DNA of 33,351 nucleotides from an uncultured Flavobacteriales bacterium (GTDB taxonomy: Bacteria; Bacteroidota; Bacteroidia; Flavobacteriales_F; PHOS-HE28), in the NCBI GenBank assembly GCA_937872175.1, contig CALMPI010000033.1, positions 1 to 33,351 on the forward strand, read 5' to 3'. Below are positions 11,401 through 22,000 of the stretch, piece by piece. A model generated the notes under the pieces. The model had not been told where the DNA came from. It worked only from the letters and a program-made list of their open reading frames with translations, and searched no databases. Each line of letters starts with the position of its first letter. The stretch's first letter is position 1. The position numbers were made by a program, and so were the translations under genes.

Positions 11401-14400
11401 CTGGCGCTGCGGGAGGAAGTGATCCCGGCGAACGTGGGCTTCGAGGCACCGAACCCCGCCATCGACTTCGCGAATTCGCCGTTCCGCGTCGCGCAGGAAA
11501 ACGTGGCCTGGCCTCGGGTGCCGGGTACTCCACGCATCGCGGGTGTGAGCAGCTTCGGCGTGGGCGGCACCAACGCGCACGTGATCCTTGCGGAGCCGCC
11601 GGTGGCCGTGGCCTCCAGCGCTTCCCGCAGCAGGCAGTTGTTCCTGCTCAGCGCCAAGAGCAGGACCAGTCTCGATGCCATGACGGACAATCTCCGCACC
11701 TGGCTCGAGGCACATCCAAACGCTTCGCTCGCAGACGCCGCCTACACCCTGCAGGTGGGCCGTCGTCACTTCAAGCACCGTCGCCTCATCGTCGGTGGAA
11801 GCCCTGGCGAAGTGCTCGAGGCCATCGCCAACAAGGACACCAACCTGATCGGCACGCGCGAGCTGCACGAGGCCTCGCCCGGCGTGGTGTTCATGTTCCC
11901 CGGCCAGGGTTCGCAGTACGTGAACATGGGCCGCGACCTCTGCGACAGCGAGCCCGTCTTCCAGCAGCACTTCGACCGCTGCTGCGAGCTCTTCAGCACC
12001 GAGTTCGGCACCGACCTCAAGGCCATCATCTTCCCGAAGACCGGTGAAGAGGAGAAGGCCGCCGAGCAGCTGAAGCAGACCATCTATACGCAGGCCTCGC
12101 TCTTCACCATGCACTACAGCCTCGCGAAGCTGTGGATGCACTGGGGCATCACGCCGGATGCGATGATGGGCCACAGCATCGGCGAGTTCGCCGCAGCTTG
12201 TCTCGCCGGCGTGTTCTCGCTGGAGGATGCCGTGAAGCTCGTGGCCAACCGCGGCCGCATGATGCAGGAACTGCCCGGTGGCAGCATGCTCAGCGTGCGT
12301 GCAGCGGAAGAGGATGTGCTGAAGAAACTCCCGGCCGGTTGCAGCATCGCCGCGAACAACGGTCCGCAGCTGTGCGTGGCCAGCGGTCCGCACGAGGCGA
12401 TCGCGAAGCTGCAGGCCGAACTGGAGAAGGACGGCATCACCTGCAAGCTGCTCGTGACCAGCCACGCGTTCCACAGCCCCATGATGGACGCCATCGTGGA
12501 GCCCTACCGCAAGGTGGTGGAAAGCGTGAAGTTGAGCGCACCGCGCATCCCGATCGTCAGCACCGTCACCGCCGAGTGGCTGAAGGACGACGAGGCCACC
12601 TCGCCGAAGTACTGGAGCGACCACCTGCGCGCCACGGTGCGCTTCGCACAGGCCGTGAAGTTCGCGTGGAGCGATGCGGACCGCGTGATGCTGGAAGTGG
12701 GTCCGCGCACCACCGCGACCACGCTCGCCCGCCAGCAGAGCGCGGACACCAAGAAGCAGGTGGCCGTTCCTTCACTGGGCGATTCCGCCGGCAACAGCAA
12801 CGAGCTCACGCAACTGTTGAAGGCCGTCGGCGGCCTTTGGCAGAGCGGCGTGCTCATCGATTGGAACAGGTTCTACGAGCGCGAGCAGCGGTGCCGCATC
12901 TCGATGCCGACCTACGCCTTCGAGCGCATCCGCCACTGGGTGGACCCCGTGGCCATGGTGGCCGATGGCGGTCGTGCCATTGCGAGCACCACGATCGAAG
13001 CACCCGTTCCGAACGGCGGCGACGCGAACCTCAGCCCCAAGGAGGCGCTGATCGCGCAGATCAGGCACCTGCTTGAAGAGAGCTCCGGATTGGAACTGGC
13101 GGAGGCCAGCAACGAGGAGACCTTCCTGGAGATGGGCCTCGACTCGCTGTTCCTGACGCAGGTGGCCACCTCCCTCAGCAAGAAGTTCGGTGTGAAGATC
13201 TCGTTCCGCCAACTCAACGAGGAGGTCCCTAACCTGGACAAGCTGGCGGACCATATCCTGCCGCATTGGAACGGCGGTGTCGCGGCCGCAGGGGCCGACC
13301 AAGGTCGACCCGCAGCCGCCGCCACGCCAACCGTGAATGCCTTGGAAGATGCGCCGGAGCTGAAGAAGGTCTTCGGCGCCCAGGCACGGATCGTGAAGGA
13401 GAAGGTGGACGACATGACGCCGCAGCAGCGCGCCTGGTTCGACGCCTTCGTGAAGCGCTACGTGGCGAAGACCGCCAAGAGCAAGGCCTTCACCCAGGAG
13501 AACCGCAAGCCGATGGCCGACCCGCGCGTGGTCACCGGGTTCAAGCCGCAGACCAAGGAGCTCATCTACCAGGTGGTGGTGGACAAGAGCGTGGGCTGCC
13601 ACCTGTGGGACATCGACGGCAACGAGTACGTGGACATCCTCAGCGGCTTCGGCTCCTCGATGTTCGGCTACATGCCCGACTTCATCAAAGAGGCCTGCCA
13701 CAAGCAGATCGACACCAGCGTGGAGATCGGACCGATGCATCCGCTCGCAGCGGAAGTATCCAAGCTGCTGTGCGAACTGACCGGCGCTGAACGTGCCGCC
13801 GTTTGCAACACCGGTTCCGAAGCGGTGCTCGGCGCCATGCGCATGGCCCGCACGGTCACCGGCCGCAGCCTCATCATCTCCTTCAGCGGCAGCTACCACG
13901 GCATCAACGACGAGGTGATCATCCGCGGCAGCAAGAGCAAGAAGAGCTATCCCGGTGCGCCCGGCATCATGCCCGAGGCCGTGCAGAACATGCTCGTGCT
14001 CGACTACGGCACGCCCGAGAGCCTGGAGATCATCAAGCAACGCTGCCACGAAGCAGCGGCCGTGCTGGTGGAACCGGTGCAGAGCCGCCGCATGGAGTTC
14101 CGTCCGGTGGACTTCCTCCGCGAGGTGCGCCGTATCACCCAGGAGAACGGCACCGCGCTCATCTTCGACGAGGTGATCACCGGTTTCCGCACGCACCCCA
14201 ACGGCACGCAGGCGCTCTTCGGCATCCAGGCCGACATCGGCACCTATGGCAAGGTGATCGGCGGTGGCATGCCCGTGGGCGCCATGATCGGCAGGAGCGA
14301 ATGGATGGACGCGCTCGACGGCGGCCACTGGCAGTACGGCGATGACAGCGTACCGCCCGCCGGTGTCACCTACTTCGCCGGCACCTTTGTGCGCCATCCG

Positions 14401-14946
14401 CTGACGTTGGCCGCCATGAAGGCCGCGCTGGTGTACATGAAGAACGAAGGTCCTGCCCTGCAGGAGCGCCTCAACACCATCACCGAGGACATGGTGGCCC
14501 GCGTGAACGGCCTCTTCGACCAGTACCAGCTTCCCTATCGCTGGGTGAACTTCGGCAGCGCCTTCAAGACCAAATATGACGAGAGCGTCAACTACACCGA
14601 GCTCTTCTTCATGCTGATGCGCTACCACGGCGTACACGTGCTGGACTTCCCGCACTTCATCACCACCGCGCACAGCAAGGCGGACATCGAGTTCATCATC
14701 AACGCGGTGGAGAAGACCTGCAAGGAGCTGCGTGAGAGCGGCTTCATGCCGGAGCGCACCTACCCCATCCCCACGGTGAACAGCGTGCTGGGCGGACTGA
14801 TCCGCCCAGCGCATGAGCGCCTGCAGGTGGCCGGGAAGCCGCCTGTACCCGGAGCCCGACTGGGTCGCACACCGAAAGGTGATGCGGCGTGGTTCGTGCC
14901 GGACCCCGTGCGACATGGCAAGTACCTGATGATCGAAGAGGACTGA
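8485..14946 (+). CDS. Hybrid NRPS-PKS loading/extension protein: A-PCP-KS-AT-ACP-aminotransferase
   Basis: 2153 aa. The adenylation domain (about 1-500) has [12 protein letters not shown] at 154 and an intact amino-acid-binding Asp201. PCP has Ser551 in [14 protein letters not shown] (about 612-1040) has Cys783 (HTACSTS), His919 ([12 protein letters not shown]) and His958 (KSNIGH). AT (about 1133-1430) has Ser1231 (GHSIGE) and HAFH at 1327-1330, the motif linked to malonyl-CoA. ACP has Ser1554 (MGLDSL). A class III PLP aminotransferase (about 1640-2100) has Asp1895 (FDEVITGF) and Lys1923. There is no C domain at the N-terminus and no KR, so this looks like a loading module plus one extension whose beta-ketone is transaminated, as in MycA/ItuA-type and McyE-type enzymes. 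By-eye specificity residues read D-V-Q-V-F-S-Q-V-V-K, partly like proline codes; the substrate is unproven. The tail ([10 protein letters not shown], then GKYLMIEED) matches the linker that normally joins AMT to a C domain, which here begins the next protein 36 bp downstream. Confidence 0.93.
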   Translation: MSTDRSRTVIHHIVNTHTDHPERVGLVSDGLTFTAGEIGARASRIAMRVSGFGAGRDTTIGLCLDRSPELIFSVLGIVQAGAAYVPIDPTYPAERIAGMLEDAKPPVVITSKAHQHLFKGTQAKVILIEDIDLDNGPVFEGPCPATPDDLLYVLFTSGSTGRPKGVAMHHAPLTNLIQWQLRTSVCKAGDRTLQFAPISFDVSFQEIFTTFAQGGTLVLITDEDRLNSTQLLRKIIAQRINRIIVPFVALQYLAEAVERTGEVPSTLKEVFTSGEQLKITPAIANLFKLLPGCRFCNQYGPTEGHVVSELELKGDPSSWPALPNIGTAIDNVKLYVLDEQMKPVAKGEEGELYLGGACVAKGYIGRDDLTAERFLADPFINGGRLYKTGDRAAELPNGEIDYKGRIDGQVKVRGYRIELGEVEVAMEKHSAVEQAVATVREDRPGLKRLIGYYVAKSELSTNELRKHLASLLPDYMQPSAFVAVKELPRTPSGKIDRKALPAPDVKRPDLDVAFVAPTTSVQKTLANVWADLLGIDRVGIDDNFFDLGGNSLLSIQAVAQLEGHGLKLPIVKLYQHPTIKACAAFLEGDASAIAPSEMAKARKAAAGGSKKGDVAIIGMSGRFPGAESVEQLWKNLLAKKNSISTWTVDELDPSIPAEMRNDPDYVKARGVITDADKFDHGFFGVNPKVAALMDPQQRVFLETAWAALEDAAYDPAQFDGLIGVYAGMGNNTYFTRNVIGHPELIEQVGDFAVMTANEKDYIATRLAFEFDLRGPALSIHTACSTSLVAIAQAFKALRDGECDMALAGGIALTVPFNSGIVYNEGGMYSPDGHTRTFDANGKGTSFSDGCGIIVLKRLDDAVRDKDHIYAVIKGAALNNDGSDKASFTAPSVRGQAEVIAMAQADAGVTPSEVTYVETHGTATPLGDPIEVEALTLAFGGKTNGHHCVIGSIKSNIGHLTPAAGAAGVIKTALALREEVIPANVGFEAPNPAIDFANSPFRVAQENVAWPRVPGTPRIAGVSSFGVGGTNAHVILAEPPVAVASSASRSRQLFLLSAKSRTSLDAMTDNLRTWLEAHPNASLADAAYTLQVGRRHFKHRRLIVGGSPGEVLEAIANKDTNLIGTRELHEASPGVVFMFPGQGSQYVNMGRDLCDSEPVFQQHFDRCCELFSTEFGTDLKAIIFPKTGEEEKAAEQLKQTIYTQASLFTMHYSLAKLWMHWGITPDAMMGHSIGEFAAACLAGVFSLEDAVKLVANRGRMMQELPGGSMLSVRAAEEDVLKKLPAGCSIAANNGPQLCVASGPHEAIAKLQAELEKDGITCKLLVTSHAFHSPMMDAIVEPYRKVVESVKLSAPRIPIVSTVTAEWLKDDEATSPKYWSDHLRATVRFAQAVKFAWSDADRVMLEVGPRTTATTLARQQSADTKKQVAVPSLGDSAGNSNELTQLLKAVGGLWQSGVLIDWNRFYEREQRCRISMPTYAFERIRHWVDPVAMVADGGRAIASTTIEAPVPNGGDANLSPKEALIAQIRHLLEESSGLELAEASNEETFLEMGLDSLFLTQVATSLSKKFGVKISFRQLNEEVPNLDKLADHILPHWNGGVAAAGADQGRPAAAATPTVNALEDAPELKKVFGAQARIVKEKVDDMTPQQRAWFDAFVKRYVAKTAKSKAFTQENRKPMADPRVVTGFKPQTKELIYQVVVDKSVGCHLWDIDGNEYVDILSGFGSSMFGYMPDFIKEACHKQIDTSVEIGPMHPLAAEVSKLLCELTGAERAAVCNTGSEAVLGAMRMARTVTGRSLIISFSGSYHGINDEVIIRGSKSKKSYPGAPGIMPEAVQNMLVLDYGTPESLEIIKQRCHEAAAVLVEPVQSRRMEFRPVDFLREVRRITQENGTALIFDEVITGFRTHPNGTQALFGIQADIGTYGKVIGGGMPVGAMIGRSEWMDALDGGHWQYGDDSVPPAGVTYFAGTFVRHPLTLAAMKAALVYMKNEGPALQERLNTITEDMVARVNGLFDQYQLPYRWVNFGSAFKTKYDESVNYTELFFMLMRYHGVHVLDFPHFITTAHSKADIEFIINAVEKTCKELRESGFMPERTYPIPTVNSVLGGLIRPAHERLQVAGKPPVPGARLGRTPKGDAAWFVPDPVRHGKYLMIEED

Positions 14947-14982
14947 TCGAAGCACCCCCCGCCGAGGTATCGGCATCATGAC

Positions 14983-17900
14983 ATGGAGAAGTTCGTTCCC
15001 GGGATCCGCCTCCTCAACACCGAGCACGACCCGTTCGTCGGGCCGTCCGTGCTGCTGACCTACCCCACCACCGGGCCGCAGCGGGAGGTATGGACCGCCT
15101 CGCAGCTCGGCGACGAGGCCTCATGCGCATACAACGAGTCCGTGAGCCTCACGCTGCAGGGAGCGCTCGATGAGACCGCCATGCGCGCCGCGCTCACCGA
15201 GCTTGGCGCACGTCACGAAGCACTGCGCACCGTGTTCGACAGCAGCGGCCAACGTGCGCTCGTGCTGGAGCCGGTGCAGCTTCCCTTCGACCTGCACGAC
15301 CTGCGCGGTCAAGACGAGCAGGAGCGTTCGGCCTGGCTTGACCGGTTGGACGCCGACCTGATGAGGCGGCCCTTCGACCTGTTGAACGGTCCCCTGTTCC
15401 GCTTCGTGCTGCTCCGGCTCCGCGACGACCTGCACCGTCTGCGGATCGTGGGGCACCATGCCGTATGCGACGGGTGGAGCCTGGGTGTCCTGATGGCCGA
15501 CCTGAGCCTGTTGTACAATGCGAACCTGGCCCCGGCATCACCGTCCGTCCCCGTGGCCGAGGCCTACAGCACGTTCGCCGAAGCACTGAACGACTTTCAC
15601 CGATCGCCGGAAGGTGACGCGGTACGGGCCTATTGGAGGACGCTTTACGCGGACGGTGCACCCACGGTGGACCTGCCCACCGATCATCCCCGCAGGCCGG
15701 AACGCAGCTTCGCCGCCGACCGGATCGATGTGCCGCTCGACCCCGCGCTGGCCCATCAGCTCCGGCAGCTGGCCACGCGATGCGGAGCCACGTTCGTCAC
15801 CACCCTGCTCGCCGCCTTCGAGGTCTTCCTCGCAAGGCTCACCGAACAGCAAGACCTGATCATCGGCCTTCCCGCCGCAGGCCAGAGCGACATGGGCATG
15901 ACGAGGCTCGCCGGCCACTGCGTGTCGTTGCTGCCCCTGCGTGCCCGGGTCGATCTTAACGCTGCCTTCAGCGCCCACGTGAAACGCAGACGGAGCGAGG
16001 TGCTCGATGCCTTCGACCATCAGCGCTTCACCTTCAGCGAACTGCTGCAGGAGCTCCATGTGCCTCGAGCGCCCGGCCGTGTTCCCCTTGTCCCCGTCAT
16101 CTTCAACGTGGACATGAACATGGACGACGGGGTGTCGTTCGCCGGCCTTCGCCACCGGTTCAGCAGCGAACCACGCGCCTATGAACAGTTCGAGCTCACG
16201 TTGAACGTGGCAGGTGGCGGCAACGACCTGGTGCTGGAGTGGACGTTCAACACCGACCTGTTCGACCACGCCACCATCCGACGGTGGTGCGATGACCTCG
16301 TCGCATTGATGCACCGCACCTGTGCCGCCCCCGACGCACCCATTCTCCAGCTGATGGAGCCCCCCGGGGGAACGGTGCCGGTCGAATGGCATGGCCGCAC
16401 GCACACGCTGGACGCCTCCCTCACCGTGGACCGGATGTTCGATGCGGCCGCACGGGACCATGCCCAGCGCACCGCGCTCGTGCATGGCGAGCGGAGCCTG
16501 ACCTACGGCGAACTGCGCGATCGGGTGGACACCCTCGCCGCGCACCTCATCGAACTCGGCGCCGGTCCGGGCGGCCGGGTGGGGATCTGCGCCGGATCGT
16601 CACCGGAGCTCATCATCGGCCTTCTGGCCATCGTGCGCAGCGGCGCCGCCTTCGTCCCCCTGGACCCCGGGCTCCCGGTGGAACGCCTTCATCTGCTGCT
16701 GAACGATGCCCGGCCGCATCTTCTCCTGGCCGATCCATCGACACAGGACCTCTTGGGAGGAAGCGACCTGCGGGTGATCGACCTCTCTTACAGCGCGGAC
16801 CTGCCGGTGAGGCATCGGCGACCGGAGTTCCGCACCACGCCCGACGACCCGATCTACCTCATCCATACCTCCGGTTCCACAGGAACACCGAAAGGGGTGG
16901 TGGTGCCTCATCGGGGTATCGTACGGCTGGTCACGGATCAGGACTACTTCGCGTTCGGCCCTGAACTCGTGTTCCACCATCACCTGAGCATTTCGTTCGA
17001 CGCCTGTCAGATCAGCATCATGGGCGCTCTTCTGCATGGCGGCACATTGGTGATCGGCACTTCGGAGCGGCCCAGCATCGCGGAGATCGCAGAGGCCCTG
17101 CGCACGCGGGGCGTCAACACACTGGTCACCTCCTCGGGGCTGTTCAAGCTCCTGGTCGAAGAGGAACCCGGATCCCTGCGCGGCGTTCGGCACCTGATGG
17201 TCGGCGGCGATGTGCTTCCTCTCGCCCAAGCGCGCGCCGCCTTCGACATCGTCGGCCCGGGCGTGCTGGTCAATGGCTATGGACCCACCGAGGTGTCGGT
17301 GATGAGCACCACGTTCACGGTGACCGACCGGTCCGAACTGGACGCCCCCGTTCCGATCGGCCGCCCCCTGCGCAACGTCACCGTGCATGTGCTCGACCCG
17401 TACCAACGCCCCGTGGGCGTGGGCCGAAAGGGCGAGCTGTGGCTCGGCGGTCCCGGTGTGGCCATCGGATACTGGGACCGACCTGATCTGACGGCCGAAC
17501 GTTTCGTGGCCGATCCGTTCTCCACTGCGCCGGATCCGCGGCTGTATCGCACAGGCGACCTGGTCCGCTGGCGCGCCGATGGTGCGATCGATTTCGTGGG
17601 CCGGATCGACGACCAGGTGAAGGTGCGCGGTCAGCGTGTGGAACCCGGCGAGCTGGAAGCCGCCGTGAACGACATGCCCACCGTGACCGACCGCACCGTG
17701 GTGGCCCTCGATGCCCCCGGAGGGGACAAGCAGCTGCATCTGTACGTCGTGCCCCGCGATCCAGCCGTCGCCGAGGATGAGGCCCGCCGAGCGGCCTTCG
17801 CTGCGGAGGTCCTCGCCCATGTGAGGCCCCGCCTCCCCGAGGCCCTGATGCCTGCGACCGTGAACCCGATCGCGCGGATGCCGCTGACGGCGGCCGGCAA

Positions 17901-18939
17901 ACCCGACCGCAAGCGCCTCCCCCGACCTGCGGCCCTGACGGTCCACCGCGCCTCGTTCGCCGCTCCGAGCAGCCCCACGGAGCGCCTGCTGGCCGAGCTC
18001 TGGTGTCGAATGCTGAAACTCGACCAGGTGGGTGCGCACGACAACTTCTTCTCGCTGGGCGGTCATTCGCTCCTGGGCATCCAGCTGTTCGCACAACTGG
18101 AGAAGCGAACGGGGCGGCGCCTGCCGATCCGCACGCTCTTTCAGGCGCCCACGCTCGCCGAACTGGCCGTCGCCCTGGACGGCGAGGCCGTGGGCCCGAC
18201 GGGATGGAAACACCTGTCGGCCATCCGTCCGCAGGGGTCGCGCATCCCCTTTTTCTGCGTGCAGGGTGACGAGGCCCATGTGTTCCTGCCAAAGCTGCTC
18301 GGCGACGACCAGCCGTTCTATGGGTTCGGTCACCAGGGCGAGGACGGCCAGGCCATCGAGCACACCACTGTGGAGGACATCGCCGCCACCTACCTCAGGG
18401 AACTCCGTACGGCGCGGCCGCACGGGCCCTATGTGCTCGGCGGGTACAGCTTCGGCGGCATCGTGGCCTACGAAATGGCCCGGCAGCTGGCGGCGCTTGG
18501 CGAGGTCGTTCCCCTGCTGGTGCTGTTCGACACCTATGCCCCGGCGGACGGCCTGCGCAGTGCCACCGCAGAGGAGCGCCTGCACATGCCGTTGAAGCGC
18601 TGGGTGATGCGTCGCCTGACCGCCCGCCATCTTCGCCGCGGAACGACCATACCGCCCGCCCTCCGGCACTTCCACATCATCGACACCTATGGGAAGGCGA
18701 CCGGGGCCTATGCCCCCGGCCCTTACGCGGGCAACGTCCTGCTGCTCCGGGCGCAAGCCTCCCCCGGCCCTGCGGACCTGGGTTGGGGCGCACTGGTGAA
18801 GGGTGGTCCGGAGGTGCGGACCCTGCCCGGCGACCACTATGGCCTGATCAAGGAACCCCAGGTGCGCGCCCTGGCCGAAGCGCTCCGCAGCGCGCTGGGC
18901 ACCGTGGCCGGCAGCTTCCACGGCACGGCCGCGGCGTAA
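14983..18939 (+). CDS. NRPS terminating module C-A-PCP-TE (copy 1)
   Basis: 1318 aa, single module. The condensation domain (about 20-450) has intact HHAVCDG (His158, His159, Asp163). Adenylation (about 490-960) has IHTSGSTGTPKG at 627 and Asp673. The carrier protein has Ser1029 (LGGHSLLG). The thioesterase (about 1060-1300) has Ser1156 (GYSFGG), Asp1183 and His1285 (GDHYGL), a full alpha/beta-hydrolase triad. By-eye specificity residues are D-A-I-G-M-G-G-V-M-K; I cannot assign a substrate. The A4 motif reads FDACQISIM, where most A domains have FDxSxxEIW/F, so pocket geometry may be unusual. The N-terminus (MEKFVPGIR... then DPFVG) resembles the AMT-to-C linker of fused synthases, so it probably accepts the beta-amino acyl chain from the upstream protein. 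It is paralogous and nearly collinear with the gene at 19074. The position is mid-operon, yet it carries its own TE. Confidence 0.93.
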   Translation: MEKFVPGIRLLNTEHDPFVGPSVLLTYPTTGPQREVWTASQLGDEASCAYNESVSLTLQGALDETAMRAALTELGARHEALRTVFDSSGQRALVLEPVQLPFDLHDLRGQDEQERSAWLDRLDADLMRRPFDLLNGPLFRFVLLRLRDDLHRLRIVGHHAVCDGWSLGVLMADLSLLYNANLAPASPSVPVAEAYSTFAEALNDFHRSPEGDAVRAYWRTLYADGAPTVDLPTDHPRRPERSFAADRIDVPLDPALAHQLRQLATRCGATFVTTLLAAFEVFLARLTEQQDLIIGLPAAGQSDMGMTRLAGHCVSLLPLRARVDLNAAFSAHVKRRRSEVLDAFDHQRFTFSELLQELHVPRAPGRVPLVPVIFNVDMNMDDGVSFAGLRHRFSSEPRAYEQFELTLNVAGGGNDLVLEWTFNTDLFDHATIRRWCDDLVALMHRTCAAPDAPILQLMEPPGGTVPVEWHGRTHTLDASLTVDRMFDAAARDHAQRTALVHGERSLTYGELRDRVDTLAAHLIELGAGPGGRVGICAGSSPELIIGLLAIVRSGAAFVPLDPGLPVERLHLLLNDARPHLLLADPSTQDLLGGSDLRVIDLSYSADLPVRHRRPEFRTTPDDPIYLIHTSGSTGTPKGVVVPHRGIVRLVTDQDYFAFGPELVFHHHLSISFDACQISIMGALLHGGTLVIGTSERPSIAEIAEALRTRGVNTLVTSSGLFKLLVEEEPGSLRGVRHLMVGGDVLPLAQARAAFDIVGPGVLVNGYGPTEVSVMSTTFTVTDRSELDAPVPIGRPLRNVTVHVLDPYQRPVGVGRKGELWLGGPGVAIGYWDRPDLTAERFVADPFSTAPDPRLYRTGDLVRWRADGAIDFVGRIDDQVKVRGQRVEPGELEAAVNDMPTVTDRTVVALDAPGGDKQLHLYVVPRDPAVAEDEARRAAFAAEVLAHVRPRLPEALMPATVNPIARMPLTAAGKPDRKRLPRPAALTVHRASFAAPSSPTERLLAELWCRMLKLDQVGAHDNFFSLGGHSLLGIQLFAQLEKRTGRRLPIRTLFQAPTLAELAVALDGEAVGPTGWKHLSAIRPQGSRIPFFCVQGDEAHVFLPKLLGDDQPFYGFGHQGEDGQAIEHTTVEDIAATYLRELRTARPHGPYVLGGYSFGGIVAYEMARQLAALGEVVPLLVLFDTYAPADGLRSATAEERLHMPLKRWVMRRLTARHLRRGTTIPPALRHFHIIDTYGKATGAYAPGPYAGNVLLLRAQASPGPADLGWGALVKGGPEVRTLPGDHYGLIKEPQVRALAEALRSALGTVAGSFHGTAAA

Positions 18940-19073
18940 TGAACAGGGCGGCCCCCGAAAACCTGTCCCGGATGCACGTGAACATGTGCCACGCGCGATG
19001 TTCCTTCGCCCTGCGAAAAAGGTCCGGCGGAACCGGTCGATGTTGGTGAGCGCCCCGTCGTAACGACGCACGC
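18940..19073. other. 134-bp gap between the two NRPS module genes
   Basis: This is the longest gap within the biosynthetic cluster; the other two are 36 bp and 2 bp. A 36-codon frame starts on the A of the upstream TAA stop but shows no recognisable protein. I see no TAnnTTTG element and no hairpin with a T-run. It is probably the scar of the module duplication, though an internal promoter cannot be excluded. Confidence 0.4.
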
Positions 19074-22000
19074 ATGGAGAGATTCATTCCAGAGACGCGG
19101 TACATCCCCGTGGATTTCGACCCCTTCAAAGGGCCGGCGGTGGAGCGTGCGATACCCACCACGGAGGCGCAACGCGAGGTGCTTGCCGCCGCGGAGATGG
19201 GCGTGGAGGCCAGTTGCGCCTACAACGAGAGCGTATCCCTCGAGCTCACGGGGCAGCTGGACCGCGCGGCGCTGGAGCACGCGATGAACGCCCTGGTGCG
19301 TCGGCATGAAGCGCTGCGGTCCACATTGAACGCCAGTGGCACGCGGATGCTCATCGCCGATGAACTGCACCTCGCGCTTCCGTTCACGGACCTCTCCGAC
19401 CTGCCCGACGCGGAGCGGTCGCGGCGGCTGGACGCCATCGCGCGCACGGACATGACGACGGCCTTCGACCTGAGGAACGGACCGGTGTTCCGCGCGCAGC
19501 TGATCCGCACCGCCGCGGATGCGCATCTGCTGCGCCTCACCGGCCACCATGTGGTCTGTGACGGCTGGAGCCTGGGCATCATGATGGCCGAGATCAGCTC
19601 GCTGTACAACGCGGCGCGCAGCGGCGAGGCGCCCCAGCTGCCCCCGCCCAGCGCCTTCAGCGACTACAGCCTCGGCACCATCGACTTCGCCGCAAGCCCC
19701 GAGCACGCGGCGGTGGAGCGCTACTGGCTCGACCTCTACAAGGGGTCCATTCCGCGGCTGGACCTTCCCACGGACAGGCCCCGGCCGAAGCACAAGACCT
19801 ACACCAGCGACCGCCTCGACCTGCCGCTGCACCAGGACCAGGTGCGCGGGCTCAAGGAGGTGGCCACGCGCAGTGGCGCCAGCTTCGTCACCACCCTGAT
19901 GACCGCTTTCGAGGTGCTCCTGCACCGGGTCACCGGGTCCGACGACATCGTGGTGGGGCTGCCCGCCGCCGGTCAGAGCGATACGGGCATGAAGCACCTG
20001 GTGGGCCACTGCGTGAACCTGCTGGCCCTCCGCAGCCGGATCGACGAGGAGAAGCCCTTCATCGAGCACCTCCGCAGCCGGCGCACGGGCGTGCTCGACG
20101 CGTTCGACAACCAGAGATACACCTTCGGCACGCTGCTTCAGCGGTTGAACGTGCCACGTGAGCCCGGTCGGATCCCGCTGTGCCCCGTCGTGTTCAACAT
20201 CGACATGAACATGGACGACGGCGTGGCGTTCGACGGCCTGAAGCACCGCTTCATCTCGAACCCGCGCGCCTTCGAGAACTTCGAGCTCTTCCTGAACGCC
20301 ACGGGGAACGAGGGGCACCTGACGCTCGAGTGGAGCTACAACACCGACCTCTTCGACAAGGCCACCGTGCTGGGCTGGATGGACCGCTTCGTGACCCTGA
20401 TCAAGCGCGTGATCGGCCATCCGAACGCGACCATCGCGGAACTCGCGGGCGATGCGGACATCACCGATGCGCAGCGGATGCCGCTGCCCGGGTGGCACGG
20501 CCGCACCACCCCGTTCCCGAAGGTGGATGTCGGCGGCCTCTTCGACGAGGTGGCCGCGAAGCACGCGGACCGCACGGCTGTGGAACTGCGCGACCAGAAG
20601 CTCAGCTATCGTGAACTGCAGCGGCGCGTGCATGCGCTCAGCAGCGCACTCGTCCGCATGGGCGTGGCACCCGGTGAGCCGGTGGGCCTGTGCATGGACC
20701 GCAGCTTCGACATGGTGGTGGCGATGCTCGCCACCCTGCGTGCGGGCGGCTGCTTCGTGCCCTTCGACCCGGCCTATCCCGCCGACCGCCTCGCCTTCAT
20801 GTTCAGCGACACCGACGTGCGGGTGATGCTCACCCAACGGCATCTCGCGAACGCCCTGCCCAGCCATCGGGCGAAGGACATCTTCGTGGAGGAGGCGATG
20901 GAGGAGGCGGATGCGGACATGCCGGCCGTGCGGCCCGATGCCCCCGCGTACATCATGTACACCAGCGGAAGCACCGGCACACCGAAAGGCGTCGTGGTGC
21001 CGCATCGGGCCATCATCCGCCTGGTGCGCGGGCAGAACTTCGTCGCCTTCGGCCCCGACCTCTGCTGGCTGCAGCTCTCGAACATCAGCTTCGATGCGAG
21101 CACCCTGGAGATCTGGGGCGCGCTGCTGAACGGCGGCAGGCTTGTGCTGCAGCCGCAACAAAAGCCCACCCTTCCCGAGATCTGCGACAGCATCACCGCA
21201 CACAAGGTCACCAGTGTGTGGTTCACGGTGGGCCTGTTCAACATGCTGGTGGATGAGCAGCTCGACCGCCTGCGCGGATTGAAGCACATCCTCACCGGCG
21301 GCGATGTGCTGAGCGTGCCGCATGTGAGGAAGGCCCTGAAAGCGCTGGGCCCGAACGTGCTCATCAACGGCTACGGCCCCACGGAGAACACCACCTTCAC
21401 CTGCTGCTTCCCCATCAACAGCGAGGCCGGCATCACCGACAGCGTACCCATCGGCTTCCCGCTGAACAACACCACGGTGCACGTGCTCGATGAGCAGGGC
21501 GCTCCCGTGCCCGTGGGCCGCAAGGGCGAGCTGTACACGGGCGGCGATGGCGTGGCCCTGGGCTACTGGAAGCGCGACGACCTCACCGCGGAGAAGTTCG
21601 TGGACGACCCTTTCAGCGGGAGGAGCGGCGCCAAACTGTACCGCACCGGCGACATCGTGCGCTGGCAGGATGACGGCAGCATCGCCTTCATCGGCCGGGC
21701 CGACGGGCAGGTGAAGATCCGCGGCTTCCGCATCGAGCTGGGTGAGATCGAGAACGCCCTCAACGATGTGGCCGCGGTGAAGGACAAGGTGGTGGTGGCC
21801 CGCCAGGACGGACCGGGTGAGAAGCAGCTGGTCTGCTACGTGGTGCCCGCCGATGCCCGGGACCATGGCGACCCGGAACGCCGAGCCGCATTGCTCGACC
21901 GCGCGCGCGAGCACCTGCGCGGCCGCCTGCCCGGCCACATGGTGCCGACCGCGTTCGTGGTGATGGCCGACCTGCCGCTCACCGCCAACGGAAAGATCGA

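Noticed and set aside
10138..12624. Long antisense open frame opposite the KS-AT region
   Set aside because: Same reason: the sense frame carries complete KS and AT motifs, and the antisense product has no recognisable features.
8485..14946. Ketoreductase or dehydratase domain in the PKS module
   Set aside because: The sequence between AT and ACP is too short and shows no NADPH-binding or dehydratase motif, so the beta-keto group should reach the aminotransferase.
18939..19049. Small 36-codon gene between the NRPS genes
   Set aside because: It begins by chance on the A of a TAA stop, has no recognisable protein features and no clear ribosome-binding site.
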